The notes: a model not told the origin generated them from the sequence alone. A stretch of DNA of 64,000 nt from Westiellopsis prolifica IICB1 (GCF_004323185.1 NZ_NAPS01000001.1:3175921-3239920), one strand, 5' to 3'; counted from the stretch's first letter, positions 52,778 to 62,836 are shown. A program made the numbers and translations.

Positions 52778-54523
52778 ATGACACAAGCACAGATACAAGA
52801 AACAGCTAATATCCCTGCTGAGGCAGACGAACCAGGGATCAGAAAATGGTGGGAATTCTTTACCTTTAACACCGATCACAAAGTCATTGGTATTCAATAC
52901 CTAGTCAGCACTTTCATCTTCTACTGTATTGGTGGGGTGATGGCTGATTTGGTACGTACCGAACTCCGAACTCCCGAAGTAGATTTTGTGACTCCCGAAG
53001 TCTACAACAGTTTGTTTACTCTGCACGCCACAATTATGATTTTCTTGTGGATTGTGCCTGCGGGTGCAGGTTTTGCCAACTACGTGATGCCACTGATGAT
53101 TGGGGCAAAAGATATGGCATTTCCTCGCCTCAATGCTCTAGCTTTCTGGATGATTCCCCCAGCAGGTTTGATGCTGATCGCCAGTTTAGCTGTAGGTGAT
53201 GCTCCAGATGCAGGTTGGACTTCTTACCCTCCTCTGAGTTTGGTAACAGGCCAAGTGGGTGAGGGAATCTGGATTATGAGTATTTTGCTGTTGGGTACAT
53301 CGTCGATTTTGGGGGCGATTAATTTCCTCGTCACCCTCTTGAAAATGCGTACCCCTGGGATGGGTTTCCATCAAATGCCCTTGTTCTGCTGGGCAATGTT
53401 GGCAACTTCAGCCTTAGTACTGGTATCTACACCTGTGTTAGCAGCAGGCTTAATTTTGCTGGCTTTTGATTTATTCGCAGGGACAACATTTTTTAATCCT
53501 ACTGGCGGTGGTGATCCGGTTGTTTACCAGCACATGTTCTGGTTCTACTCTCACCCAGCTGTTTACATCATGATTTTGCCCTTCTTTGGGGTGATTTCTG
53601 AGGTGATCCCCGTTCACTCCCGGAAACCGATTTTTGGTTATAAAGCGATCGCCTACTCTTCTTTGGCAATTAGCTTTCTGGGTTTAATTGTGTGGGCGCA
53701 CCACATGTTTACCAGTGGTATCCCTGGTTGGTTGCGGATGTTTTTCATGATCACAACAATGATCATCGCCGTACCCACAGGTATTAAAATTTTTAGTTGG
53801 CTAGGAACTATGTGGGGTGGTAAACTCCGCGTTGATCGTAGCGCTTTACTGTTTGCGATCGGCTTTGTGGGAACTTTTGTGATTGGTGGTATCAGTGGCG
53901 TCATGTTGGCAGCAGTACCTTTTGATATCCACGTTCACGACACCTATTTTGTAGTTGCCCACCTGCATTACGTTCTGTTCGGTGGTAGTGTTTTGGGTAT
54001 CTATGCTGCTTTCTACCACTGGTTCCCAAAAATGACGGGACGGATGCTCAACGAATTTTGGGGTCAAGTTCATTTTGCTTTTACCATCATTGGTTTGAAT
54101 ATGACTTTCTTACCCATGCACAAACTCGGATTAATGGGTATGAATCGTCGTGTTGCTCAGTATGATCCCAAATTTGCCTTGATCAACGAAATCTGCACCT
54201 ATGGTTCTTACATACTCGCAGTTTCGACTTTACCTTTTATTGTCAATGTGATTTGGAGTTGGATGTATGGCCCCAAGGCTGGTAACAATCCTTGGAAAGC
54301 TCTAACTTTAGAGTGGATGACTGCTTCACCTCCAGCATTTGAGAATTTTGACAAACCTCCAGTATTGGCTACTGGCCCCTACGACTACGGTTTGGAAAAA
54401 GCTCAAGAAGGCGTACCTTTATCTAGTTCTGATCCAACTTTGTCAGCAGGCCCAAACTCAGTTTTACGCGCCAATCCCGACGAACCCTATCCATCGATCG
54501 CAGCTGAAAAAGGCGAAATTTAA
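52778..54523 (+). CDS. ctaD: Cytochrome c oxidase subunit I
   Basis: 581 residues from the ATG giving MTQAQIQE; a TTG 15 bases upstream lies in the repeat. Twelve membrane helices. The heme a ligand in LFTLHATIMIFLW, the CuB/cross-link motif WFYSHPAVYIMILP with the His-Tyr pair, the HHMFTSG helix and the HDTYFVVAHLHYVL motif (CuB, heme a3 and heme a ligands) are all present. It reduces oxygen to water and pumps protons. Confidence 0.96.
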   Translation: MTQAQIQETANIPAEADEPGIRKWWEFFTFNTDHKVIGIQYLVSTFIFYCIGGVMADLVRTELRTPEVDFVTPEVYNSLFTLHATIMIFLWIVPAGAGFANYVMPLMIGAKDMAFPRLNALAFWMIPPAGLMLIASLAVGDAPDAGWTSYPPLSLVTGQVGEGIWIMSILLLGTSSILGAINFLVTLLKMRTPGMGFHQMPLFCWAMLATSALVLVSTPVLAAGLILLAFDLFAGTTFFNPTGGGDPVVYQHMFWFYSHPAVYIMILPFFGVISEVIPVHSRKPIFGYKAIAYSSLAISFLGLIVWAHHMFTSGIPGWLRMFFMITTMIIAVPTGIKIFSWLGTMWGGKLRVDRSALLFAIGFVGTFVIGGISGVMLAAVPFDIHVHDTYFVVAHLHYVLFGGSVLGIYAAFYHWFPKMTGRMLNEFWGQVHFAFTIIGLNMTFLPMHKLGLMGMNRRVAQYDPKFALINEICTYGSYILAVSTLPFIVNVIWSWMYGPKAGNNPWKALTLEWMTASPPAFENFDKPPVLATGPYDYGLEKAQEGVPLSSSDPTLSAGPNSVLRANPDEPYPSIAAEKGEI

Positions 54524-54606
54524 GTTTAATAATGAATTATGAATGATGAATCCTGAATTCATTGTTCATAATTCATAATTCACAATTCATAATTTAAAAA
54601 AGATTC

Positions 54607-55224
54607 ATGAGTCAAACTATTGACCCAGCAAAAACAGCCCTAAATTATCATCACGCAGCAGAAACTGCTCACCACGAAGAACATCATGACTATCGCCTGT
54701 TTGGACTAATTGTATTTCTAATCGCCGAAGGGATGATTTTCATGGGCTTGTTCGGAGCCTATTTAGCTTTTCGTTCGACATTACCTGCTTGGCCACCGGA
54801 AGGTACGCCAGAATTAGAACTATTGCTTCCCGGTATCAACACCATAAATCTAATTGCAAGCAGTTTTGTCATTCATAATGCTGATACCGCTATTAAAAAG
54901 AATGATGTCCGCGGTATGCAAATGTGGTTTGCAATTACCGCGATTATGGGGATCATTTTCTTGGCGGGACAAATGTATGAATACTTCCACCTGGAATTTG
55001 GTCTGACAACTAATTTGTTCGCCAGTGCATTTTATGTTTTGACTGGTTTCCACGGTTTGCACGTGACGATTGGTGTTTTAGCAATATTGGCAGTGTTGTG
55101 GCGATCGCGCAAAAAAGAACACTACAGTAGTGAAAAGCACTTTGGGATTGAAGCTGCTGAAATTTATTGGCACTTCGTAGACGTGATTTGGATAATCTTA
55201 TTCGGATTATTGTATATACTGTGA
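54607..55224 (+). CDS. ctaE: Cytochrome c oxidase subunit III
   Basis: 205 residues with five membrane helices, the normal bacterial short form. LIAEGMIFMGLFGAYLAFR, FYVLTGFHGLHVTIG and YWHFVDVIWIILFGLLY are typical. It follows ctaD by 83 bp filled with AATTCATAATTCAT-type repeats and is closed by a strong terminator 35 bp downstream. Confidence 0.95.
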   Translation: MSQTIDPAKTALNYHHAAETAHHEEHHDYRLFGLIVFLIAEGMIFMGLFGAYLAFRSTLPAWPPEGTPELELLLPGINTINLIASSFVIHNADTAIKKNDVRGMQMWFAITAIMGIIFLAGQMYEYFHLEFGLTTNLFASAFYVLTGFHGLHVTIGVLAILAVLWRSRKKEHYSSEKHFGIEAAEIYWHFVDVIWIILFGLLYIL

Positions 55225-55258
55225 GTATTACTTTTTACTCCATTACTTTGATGACCTT

Positions 55259-55281
55259 AACCCCCGATTGGGGGTTTTTTA
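55259..55281 (+). terminator. Intrinsic terminator of ctaCDE
   Basis: CCCCC, loop GATT, GGGGG, then six T. It directly follows ctaE. The 275 bp behind it contain a dispersed 'acacaaaggacgcaaag' word and nothing else that I recognise. Confidence 0.92.
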
Positions 55282-55556
55282 TTTCAGGTGGTTTCATACA
55301 AAGAAATAAAAATTAATTAGTCCCTTCCCACCCAGGGATATTTATGTTAACGAACCACATAAACGCCCTAGCGTTTTCCCGTAAGGGTAGGACACAAAGG
55401 ACGCAAAGAGTTTAAGAAGTTGATAGGGATTGGTAATTTTGATTCCATCACTTGAAATCTCAAGTTGATTTCATCTATCGGATTTGTGAAATTAATGTTC
55501 AAAATTAAAGTTTTTTGGGAACTATATAACTACAGGTCTTTCGTCTATGGTAAATC

Positions 55557-55868
55557 GTGATCAATCAAAAACTTTACGGAAAGATTCTTAAGAATCTTCA
55601 ACTTTACCGGGAAGCACAAGAAATTGGCTTCGACTACATTGTTAACCCAGTAAGTGGTGAACTACATCGTGTTAGTCTTAATAGGTTTTGGGGTTCTCAT
55701 AAAATTCAATATTCAAACTTGGATGATTTCATCGGTATTGTGAATTTGGGAGTCTTACCAATTCACAATTTACCCAGTGGAACAGAAGTTCCGATTTTTG
55801 ATCTAAATACTGGTGATTATATTGGGACATTTATTCTCAATAAATGCGGACATTGCTTTCCAGATTAA
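55557..55868 (+). CDS. Hypothetical small protein
   Basis: 103 residues from a GTG; no upstream ATG is in frame. The sequence FDYIVNPVSGELHRV and the closing FILNKCGHCFPD (a Cys-x2-Cys pair) are its only landmarks. No signal peptide or membrane helix. Composition is normal, and the frame is bounded by the ctaE terminator and a MITE-like element. I do not recognise the family. Confidence 0.5.
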   Translation: MINQKLYGKILKNLQLYREAQEIGFDYIVNPVSGELHRVSLNRFWGSHKIQYSNLDDFIGIVNLGVLPIHNLPSGTEVPIFDLNTGDYIGTFILNKCGHCFPD

Positions 55869-55875
55869 TTCAGAA

Positions 55876-56059
55876 GGCACTTATGCTGAGGGCAGAGGGC
55901 AGAAGGAACCCACGTTTAAAAACGTGGGATTGAAGCAAGGACGCCGTTTTTCCTCGCGCTATGCGTCTCGAAAAACATCTTTTTTTAAATGGGCTTTAAA
56001 CCCATAACTAAAGTTTTTTTTCAGAGGGCAGGAGACAGAATGCCTTCAGCATAAGTGCC
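55876..56059. mobile_element. 184-bp MITE-like element
   Basis: Terminal inverted repeats GGCACTTATGCTGAGGGC and GCCTTCAGCATAAGTGCC (one mismatch in 18). Inside are a hairpin CCCACGTTT/AAACGTGGG (55909-55928), a second hairpin ATGGG/CCCAT (55989-56005) and GGCAGAGGGCAG-type purine-rich words at both ends. No transposase. The following DNA to 56340 is AT-rich without visible features. Confidence 0.6.
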
Positions 56060-56340
56060 TCCTGCCCTCTGCCTTTCTTTGTAATAAACCGCCACTAACT
56101 AAACTAATAATCTTGATTAGCTGTAGATACCAAAGCTTTTATTTAGATAAAGTGATAGTTTTTTCTGCCTTTAAAATATTTAATTTTCCGTATTGTAATA
56201 CTGAATGGAAGGAGCAGAATAGCAATAAATAATACAGACTAAATTTCTCTTATTCTAAGTGATGACGAAACTCTTAACCTCTTCACTCTACGGGATATAA
56301 ACTAAGCATTTTGTAAATATTATCTAGGAAAAAGTTATAT

Positions 56341-57708
56341 ATGGAAGTACTCAAAAATATTCAGGCTTTTCTCAAAGTATTAACGAAATCTGATATTGTT
56401 AATGATGCTGTAACTTTAAGTCAATATATATGGAATCACTTTACGAAGGACTATGATTCCAGCTACTCTGACAATAATCCAGATGTAATTGCCAAAACGC
56501 TGCACAGAATGAATAATGGTTCTGCTCCTCGAATTGCATTAGTTGGTATGACATCGGCTGGAAAGTCTAGTTTAATAAATGCACTTTTTGGTCAATCAAT
56601 CGCGGAAGTTAGGCGAACTGCTGACACTACAAGTTGCGTTATTAAAGCAGAATTCCCTAGTGGTTTAATTATTTATGATACACCTGGAATTGGAGGCAAT
56701 GAGGAGTTTGGATATGAAAACATTACTAGGTTATTTTTAGGAATATCTCAAGAAGAAGATGCGAAAGAATTTGAATTTGTACCCTTTCAAGAGACATTAA
56801 ATGAAATAGTTGAATTGTCTACTGAACAATTGAGACAATCGCCACTATTAGATGCTGTTATTTTAGTAATAAATATATCACGAACTTTAAACAAATATGA
56901 AAAAAAGGCATTTAAGTCTTTCTTTTTTGAGCTTAAAGATCGGTATCAGGCACGTATTATCGTAGCTGGTACTCATATTGACGAACTAAATAAACTAACC
57001 AATCAGGAAAAACGAGAACAGCTAGAAAGTTATAACAGAATCTTTGACAATCAGATCATCCCAATTTCATCTGTTTCTGGAGAGGGATTAGCAGAAATGG
57101 TTATTAATCTCTTTCGCATAATGCCTCACAAAGTTTCGCCCGCAAAGCTCCAGGAATCATTAACAAATATTAGAAAGTTAAATCGTCTTCAGTTTGTAAT
57201 TGCTGAATCAAGTAATTTACTAGCAGAAATCATATTACTCAGAGGAGATCAAGAAGATGATATTAAGGCATCATATTTATGGCTGTTTGCATATAAGTGC
57301 AAACAATACTCTGTTGACGAAGAAACATGGTTAAAGTGTAATGGAGATGCTTTTAAAATAGGAGATAAGGCTAAACAAAAAGGAACTGAACTACGCAAAA
57401 TTCCCTATACTCCTAAGAACTTTTTGCACATAATACAATCATTTTTTGGAAAGAAATTTGAAAGAGAGGTTTTAATACATAAACGTATAGGAGTAGATGG
57501 ACTTCGAGAACTAATGCCAGGCGTGTACAAACTTTTATATGGATTTGCTGAGATTGATAGTCTGGAACTATCCAATGAGGCAATCCAATTGAAAATAAAT
57601 AATAAAGCTATAAAAATTAAATATCTTGTACAAGAAAATAAAGTAGAAGAGATTGCTGACCAAGTTGCAGAAATATTAGAAGAATTACTCGCTGTCTACG
57701 TAAAATAG
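56341..57708 (+). CDS. Dynamin/IRG-like P-loop GTPase
   Basis: 455 residues. After a 60-residue helical lead comes a TRAFAC GTPase domain: G1 GMTSAGKS (69-76), switch region RRTADTTSCV (G2 Thr), G3 DTPG (113-116), and G4 as GTHID (Thr-His-Ile-Asp in place of NKxD). The C-terminal 200 residues are helical and charged. There is no membrane helix. The layout resembles Era/YfjP-like and immunity-related GTPases; such proteins remodel membranes or act as stress or defence effectors in bacteria, but the role here is unknown. The gene is isolated and lower in GC than its neighbours, which may indicate transfer. Confidence 0.8.
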   Translation: MEVLKNIQAFLKVLTKSDIVNDAVTLSQYIWNHFTKDYDSSYSDNNPDVIAKTLHRMNNGSAPRIALVGMTSAGKSSLINALFGQSIAEVRRTADTTSCVIKAEFPSGLIIYDTPGIGGNEEFGYENITRLFLGISQEEDAKEFEFVPFQETLNEIVELSTEQLRQSPLLDAVILVINISRTLNKYEKKAFKSFFFELKDRYQARIIVAGTHIDELNKLTNQEKREQLESYNRIFDNQIIPISSVSGEGLAEMVINLFRIMPHKVSPAKLQESLTNIRKLNRLQFVIAESSNLLAEIILLRGDQEDDIKASYLWLFAYKCKQYSVDEETWLKCNGDAFKIGDKAKQKGTELRKIPYTPKNFLHIIQSFFGKKFEREVLIHKRIGVDGLRELMPGVYKLLYGFAEIDSLELSNEAIQLKINNKAIKIKYLVQENKVEEIADQVAEILEELLAVYVK

Positions 57709-57808
57709 TTTAAGGTGTCCTGTGCAATGCATACGGTAAAATGGCTCATCTAGTGTAAGGATATTTTCAGCTATTTGGCGTGACAGTTTCTCTAGCTTTC
57801 AGCAATCA

Positions 57809-59650
57809 TCAAATCAACGCCATCACTCCAGCAGGCGAACCAGAACCATCTTTTAATCTCAAAATCCCAATCACCAAAGTTACACCTTTGGGCGGTAACT
57901 GATCTAAATTCGTAAGATTTTCTAGAACAATACGTGGTTTCTCTAATACTAAATAGTTGGTGGTAAAAGTAGTATCTTGCCCAGAATCCACACCATGTGT
58001 ATCAATTCCAACTCCAGTAATGTGACGCTCATGCAATAGAAACTCAGTTGCATCACTACTAAAACCAGGAAAATGCATATTTCCTTGAGAATCTGGGTTC
58101 ATAAAAGCCGTGCGATCGCACCACTTTTCCTGCCATCCTGTGTATAATAAAACCACATTTGCATTAGTAATTTCCCCGTATTGCTCTTCCCACTCCAAAA
58201 TATCAGCAACATTGAGAGTATAGTCCGGGTTAATTCTTACTTGCTCTTGAATATTAATGACTACCGCAGGTACAACTAGCGATTCTGCGGAATATTGATC
58301 AATGCCAACACCAGCATGATCAAAACTTTTTGGAGCATTAATATGAGTAGCGCTGTGTTCACCTAAAGAAAAGCGTCGCAGATAATACCCATCTTTTTCT
58401 ATTTCTGCAACAGTCTCAAATTCCACCGTAGGATCACCCTCCCACTGAGGAATATCAGTATATATAACATGACTCAGATGAATGACTCGTGAATAAATTA
58501 TAGTTTTTGATTGAATAATTTTGTGTCCCCCCACACTACCTTGTCCCCACCTCCTACTCAACCTCTCCAACGTCACCTCCATTACCGCATTCGTCTGCCC
58601 AGTAACTGTAAACACCAGTGCTTCGCGGTATACTCTTTGTGCAGGATGATGTAAATAATTGGCAGCACCGCTAGAAACGGTAACAGCTGCATGAGCAATG
58701 CGTGTTGCTAAATCAATTGCCCAGGCTCGTAGTTGTAGTTTTTCTGACAATTGTATATTAGTATTCTTCTGTGCTTGACGAATCGCAGTGCGACATTGAT
58801 TTAGTTCTTGTTGAAAAGTTGTCAAAGCATAAGCGATCGCAGGCAATGATTTTGTCTCTACGGCGGACTCTATAATATCTAAACCAGCTAAAGCGCAACC
58901 TGTAGCTAAAAAGGTGGCACGGAGGACATTATTTTTATCGTTTTCATGAATCCATCCAGCTGGTTTAATGGAAACTACGTACTCTTCTGTTAAAAAGTAA
59001 CTACTCAAATTAGCAGCCACGGTATTAGTTGATGTCATCGCTGCTAACTGTGCTGGTGAAGTAAATGTGATTTTGCTTTCTGAATTTTGCTGAGTTTCCT
59101 GAAAAGGAACAACACCGAAAACAGCACAGCCATCCGGAAGCGTAGCAGCAATAATAAAATCATCAAATATTCCCCACCCAGTCACCCAAGGTACGACCCC
59201 ATCTAATTGATATCCTCCTGGAACTGGTTTCGCTACCGTTAATGGTTCGCCTACACGTCGCAACTGCGAAAAACCAATACCGAGTAAAACTTCACCCTTA
59301 CTTATACGGGGTAAATATTCTTGCTTCAAACTCAAATTACTGCTAGCAACTAGCATCGCAGCAGCGCTTTGGTGTTGGGTTTGCAAAAAAGCTAAAGCAC
59401 CAGAGTAGCGTGCTACCAGTTCTTGAAATTTATGAAAAGTGTCTTCACTAACTCCTTTCCCACCCCAATTTTGGGGAATACGTAACGCCAGCAAACCCAA
59501 ATCTCCAAGTCCTCGCAGCGTCTGCATAAGTGTATCGGGGTCGCTGTCTATCTGATTAGCTTTAGCTGCAACTGAGTTGAGCAAATAGGAATGAGCTATT
59601 TCTAAAACAGAATGATTTTCCTCTGGTAACACTTGGCGATCGCAATCCAT
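57809..59650 (-). CDS. Acyl-CoA dehydrogenase-like protein fused to a cyclase/kynurenine formamidase-type domain
   Basis: 613 residues. Residues 1-385 match acyl-CoA dehydrogenase-like flavoproteins (ALAFLQTQHQSAAAML, GIGFSQLRR, GYQLDGVVPWVTGW, and a C-terminal helical bundle). Residues about 390-613 are a PF04199-type cyclase domain: VIHLSHVIYTDIPQWEGDP, the metal motif HSATHINAP (usual form HxGTHxDxP, with Asn here), and GIDTHGVDSG. Both parts are in one uninterrupted frame, so this is a true fusion that would couple an oxidation and a hydrolysis step. Substrate unknown. Upstream is 700 bp of repeats. Confidence 0.82.
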   Translation of the reverse strand: MDCDRQVLPEENHSVLEIAHSYLLNSVAAKANQIDSDPDTLMQTLRGLGDLGLLALRIPQNWGGKGVSEDTFHKFQELVARYSGALAFLQTQHQSAAAMLVASSNLSLKQEYLPRISKGEVLLGIGFSQLRRVGEPLTVAKPVPGGYQLDGVVPWVTGWGIFDDFIIAATLPDGCAVFGVVPFQETQQNSESKITFTSPAQLAAMTSTNTVAANLSSYFLTEEYVVSIKPAGWIHENDKNNVLRATFLATGCALAGLDIIESAVETKSLPAIAYALTTFQQELNQCRTAIRQAQKNTNIQLSEKLQLRAWAIDLATRIAHAAVTVSSGAANYLHHPAQRVYREALVFTVTGQTNAVMEVTLERLSRRWGQGSVGGHKIIQSKTIIYSRVIHLSHVIYTDIPQWEGDPTVEFETVAEIEKDGYYLRRFSLGEHSATHINAPKSFDHAGVGIDQYSAESLVVPAVVINIQEQVRINPDYTLNVADILEWEEQYGEITNANVVLLYTGWQEKWCDRTAFMNPDSQGNMHFPGFSSDATEFLLHERHITGVGIDTHGVDSGQDTTFTTNYLVLEKPRIVLENLTNLDQLPPKGVTLVIGILRLKDGSGSPAGVMALI

Positions 59651-59689
59651 TAGCTTTTGCTAGTTTAGCAAAAATCAGGAAGTGGAAAC

Positions 59690-59935
59690 TGAGGGCAACG
59701 GAAGAGGGACAAGGAGGACACGGGAGACAAGGAGGACAAGGGGGCTATTTCTTTGTGTTAGTTTTCCCCACACTCCCAGACGCTTCAAACAGCGCGTCTC
59801 TACTCCCTTGTCTCTTCCCAATGCTCGATCCCTTTTCCCCTTATCCCCAGAGGGGACCCCACCTTCCCCTTTCCCTGATCCCCTTTCCCTTTTCCCTGAT
59901 CCTCGCTCCCAAAAAAGAATCCCTCCAAATCCTGT
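59690..59935 (+). repeat. Low-complexity tandem words (GGAGACAAGGAGGACAAGG / CCCTTTCCCTGATCC)
   Basis: Purine-rich GGACACGGGAGACAAGG words on the left and pyrimidine-rich CCCTTTTCCCTGATCC words on the right. Identical words appear inside trpD (60605-60710) and before carA (62650-62820). From 59936 to 60365 the spacer is AT-rich and holds the trpD promoter; no other feature is visible. Confidence 0.75.
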
Positions 59936-60365
59936 AAACCAAAGATTTTAGAGGGTTCAAATGTTGCAGCAAAAAGTGAATTAGTAATAGGGTAGCAGCT
60001 TATAATTTATCTTTTGACTCAGCTTTAATTAAATTTACGTAAAAACCCTAAATAATTTGCGTATACTACGACAACTTTAAAGAGAAAGAAAATACTTAAC
60101 TAGCTGTAAAAAATTGTTTGACTCTTGTTGTGGAATGACAAAGATGAACTCAGTATCTTAAATCTAGTGTTGAAATACACTTTGATTTATCCTTGATGTT
60201 TTTTAAAATAAACTGTAATTTATATTCAATAATATAACCGTGTATTTATTTATAAACTGAATTTAGTTTATTTATACCTCAAAACTAATTTGACAGATCA
60301 TCACTCAATACGCTTTCGAGTTAATTTGATTTATGAGGATTTATTTTTATTAGACAAACTTGTTT

Positions 60366-61505
60366 ATGAATCATTCTTCGCAGCCTGGACAAGAATCTTC
60401 TGCGATCTGGTCTAACCTGCTTCAACAATTACTAGAACGTCAGTCTCTCTCTCGCCCTCAAGCAGCAGAATTGATGCAAGGATGGCTAAGTGAGGCTATT
60501 CCCCCGGAATTATCAGGGGCAATTTTAGCTACACTACATTGCAAAGGCGTATCTGCTGAGGAATTAGCGGGAATGGCTGGAGTCTTGCAATCTCAGTCTC
60601 TTAGAGGACAAGGAGGACAAGGAGGACAAGGAGGACAAGGAGGACAAGGAGGAATTTCTCTTTCCCAATCCCCTTTCCCCGATCCCCAATCCCCTTTCCC
60701 CGATCCCCTCATCGACACCTGCGGTACTGGAGGAGATGGAGCATCGACATTTAATATCTCTACAGCTGTTGCTTTTGTGGCTGCTGCGAGTGGTATACCT
60801 GTTGCGAAACATGGGAATCGTTCGGCATCCAGTCGTGTCGGTAGTGCGGATGTGTTAGAGGCTTTGGGTATAAATTTGAGCTGTTCTAGTGAGAAGGTAG
60901 AAGCAGCAGTCAAAGAAGTGGGAATTACCTTTTTGTTTGCTCCTGGTTGGCATCCAGCCCTCAAGTCGGTTGCTGCGTTGCGGCGGAGTCTCAAGGTGCG
61001 GACAGTATTTAATTTACTTGGACCTTTGGTAAATCCTTTACGTCCTACAGGGCAAGTAATTGGGGTATTTGATCCCAAATTATTAACAACAATTGCTCAA
61101 GCCTTACAATTACTGGGTACACAAAAAGCGATCGCCCTACACGGAAGAGAAAAATTGGATGAGGGTGGTTTGGGTGATATTACTGATTTGGCTGTATTAT
61201 CGGACAATGAAGTCACATTAACTACAGTAAACCCACAGGAGCTAGGGTTAACCCCTGCTCCAATTACAGCACTCGTGGGTGGTGATGTCCAAGAAAATGC
61301 GGACATATTGAAGGCAGTGCTACAAGGTAAGGGGACACAAGCACAACAGGATGTAGTAGTATTAAATACAGCCCTAGCGCTACAAGTGGGTGGGGCAATC
61401 CCATTATTGGATCACGCTAAAGGTGTACAATTAGCTAGGGATATTCTTCAGAGTGGTGCGGCTTGGGCGAAGTTGGAACAGTTAGTCCAGTTTCTACAGG
61501 ATTGA
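60366..61505 (+). CDS. trpD: Anthranilate phosphoribosyltransferase with repeat-encoded insertion
   Basis: 379 residues from the ATG giving MNHSSQPG. Transfers phosphoribose from PRPP to anthranilate, second step of tryptophan synthesis. The N-terminal helical domain ([20 protein letters not shown]) is followed by the PRPP-binding loop [17 protein letters not shown] (from Asp117), [21 protein letters not shown] and the [15 protein letters not shown] motif, all intact. Between residues about 80 and 114 an insertion reads [11 protein letters not shown] followed by Pro/Phe/Asp-rich [13 protein letters not shown]; it is encoded by the same tandem words found in the neighbouring spacers. It lies in the hinge between the domains and keeps the frame. 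Confidence 0.95.
   Translation: MNHSSQPGQESSAIWSNLLQQLLERQSLSRPQAAELMQGWLSEAIPPELSGAILATLHCKGVSAEELAGMAGVLQSQSLRGQGGQGGQGGQGGQGGISLSQSPFPDPQSPFPDPLIDTCGTGGDGASTFNISTAVAFVAAASGIPVAKHGNRSASSRVGSADVLEALGINLSCSSEKVEAAVKEVGITFLFAPGWHPALKSVAALRRSLKVRTVFNLLGPLVNPLRPTGQVIGVFDPKLLTTIAQALQLLGTQKAIALHGREKLDEGGLGDITDLAVLSDNEVTLTTVNPQELGLTPAPITALVGGDVQENADILKAVLQGKGTQAQQDVVVLNTALALQVGGAIPLLDHAKGVQLARDILQSGAAWAKLEQLVQFLQD
60605..60710 (+). repeat. Intergenic-type tandem repeat inside trpD
   Basis: Five copies of the 9-bp unit GGACAAGGA followed by two copies of a CCCAATCCCCTTTCCCCGAT-like unit. Both units are multiples of three or combine to keep the frame. They encode GlyGlnGly repeats and SPFPDP repeats. 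Confidence 0.9.
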
Positions 61506-62523
61506 GTTGCCCAGAGTAAGATGGTGGACGAAATTCTATCACATCACGCTTGATGGTGATCTCATAGTCACCAAAAAAATCGTGTCCTAAAAGTCCGATT
61601 TCTAATTCTGTTCCAGCGATCGCCACTGGAATTTTTTTGGTTGTCAACCCACCAACTTCCATCGAATTCACATAACCAACGGGAAATTCCACCGCTTTTG
61701 CACTGGCTGTGTTTGCTTTGGCTCTCCCAAAAGGTACTATCCCCAAGGTATTTGCCATACCTTGGGTAATGACTGTACCACTTGCTCCCGTATCCAAAAT
61801 CATCTCAAATTGTTGCTCGCCATTAAAAGTGACATCAATAATTGGTGTCCCCCCAACTCGTCGTTTAATTGGAGCGACAAACACCACAGGTTGATTGGGC
61901 TGCTGTGTAGTGGGTGCTACAAATACCTGTTGTTGGTTGTTGGTTAGTGGTTGTTGGTTAGTGGTTGTTAGTTGTTGGGTTTTTTGAAGAATTGCTGGTT
62001 TAGCAGAAGGTTGAGGAACTACAAGCACTATCCTGGAAGGTTGTTGTTGTACTTGTTTTGTGACTTTTGGTGGTGGTTCCTTGCTCAAGAAAGCTTGCTG
62101 TCGAGCGTATTTAATCCGGCGTTGATATTGGATGATCTTGTCTTGAGCGCTGGGGAAGTAGGTACTTTGCCGATCTACTTGTTTCATCAACGCGATCGCA
62201 TCTTCATACTGGCTAACTACTAAATTCCAATCTTCTGTTGATTGAGCAGATTGACTGATAGTATCAGCGCTAGCTGCTTTATCCAAGCCTAACTCAAAAG
62301 TATCGGATTGGATTTCCGAAGCTTGGTATTGCTGTGGTTGTGGAGTTATTGTCGGTAATGGTGTGTTTTCACCAGAAGCGATCGGACTCTTTTCTACAGC
62401 TTCTGGTTGTTGTTGCTGATGATCCACAACAGCCTGTTTGTCTTCCCGACAAGCAACAGCAAAAATCGCCAGTGTGCTGGAAAGAAATATTAGCGTGGCT
62501 TGGGATAACAAAGACTGAAGCAT
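61435..62523 (-). CDS. Retropepsin-like aspartic protease, lipoprotein
   Basis: 362 residues. A hydrophobic N-terminus ends in the lipobox FAVAC, so the protein is probably lipid-anchored outside the cytoplasmic membrane. A long Gln/Pro/Thr-rich linker (about residues 30-210) with [12 protein letters not shown] repeats leads to a single retropepsin domain (about 215-345) with [11 protein letters not shown] (catalytic Asp), [14 protein letters not shown] and [16 protein letters not shown]. One-domain retropepsins act as dimers. The 3' end overlaps that of trpD by 71 bp in opposite orientation. Confidence 0.87.
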   Translation of the reverse strand: MLQSLLSQATLIFLSSTLAIFAVACREDKQAVVDHQQQQPEAVEKSPIASGENTPLPTITPQPQQYQASEIQSDTFELGLDKAASADTISQSAQSTEDWNLVVSQYEDAIALMKQVDRQSTYFPSAQDKIIQYQRRIKYARQQAFLSKEPPPKVTKQVQQQPSRIVLVVPQPSAKPAILQKTQQLTTTNQQPLTNNQQQVFVAPTTQQPNQPVVFVAPIKRRVGGTPIIDVTFNGEQQFEMILDTGASGTVITQGMANTLGIVPFGRAKANTASAKAVEFPVGYVNSMEVGGLTTKKIPVAIAGTELEIGLLGHDFFGDYEITIKRDVIEFRPPSYSGQLNPVETGLTVPTSPKPHHSEEYP

Positions 62524-62649
62524 AATTGTTTAGAACGCATACCTTCCCCTATACCCAAGATACTTTGGAATCATGCTCATATCCGAATTCAATAAAAGAT
62601 GCACTATATCAATGATAAATTCATGGGATAATAATTCTTCGCTGTGGAC

Positions 62650-62820
62650 TGGTCATTGGGCATGGGGCATGGGGCATTGGGCATCGGGATTGGAATAAAT
62701 TCTTCCTTGTCTTCCTTGTCCTCCTTGCCTCCCCACACCCGCTACACTTCCCACACTCCCTGCTCCCTTGTCCCCGATCCCCGATCCCCGATCCCCGATC
62801 CCCGATCCCCGATCCCTTTT
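62650..62820 (+). repeat. Tandem repeat block upstream of carA
   Basis: Three sub-blocks: GGGCATGGGGCATGGGGCAT, then TTCCTTGTCTTCCTTGTCC, then about six copies of GATCCCC(GATCCCC). They occupy nearly the whole spacer between the divergent aspartic protease and carA and share words with the trpD insertion. Confidence 0.85.
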
Positions 62821-62836
62821 TTCGACCTAACAGCCT

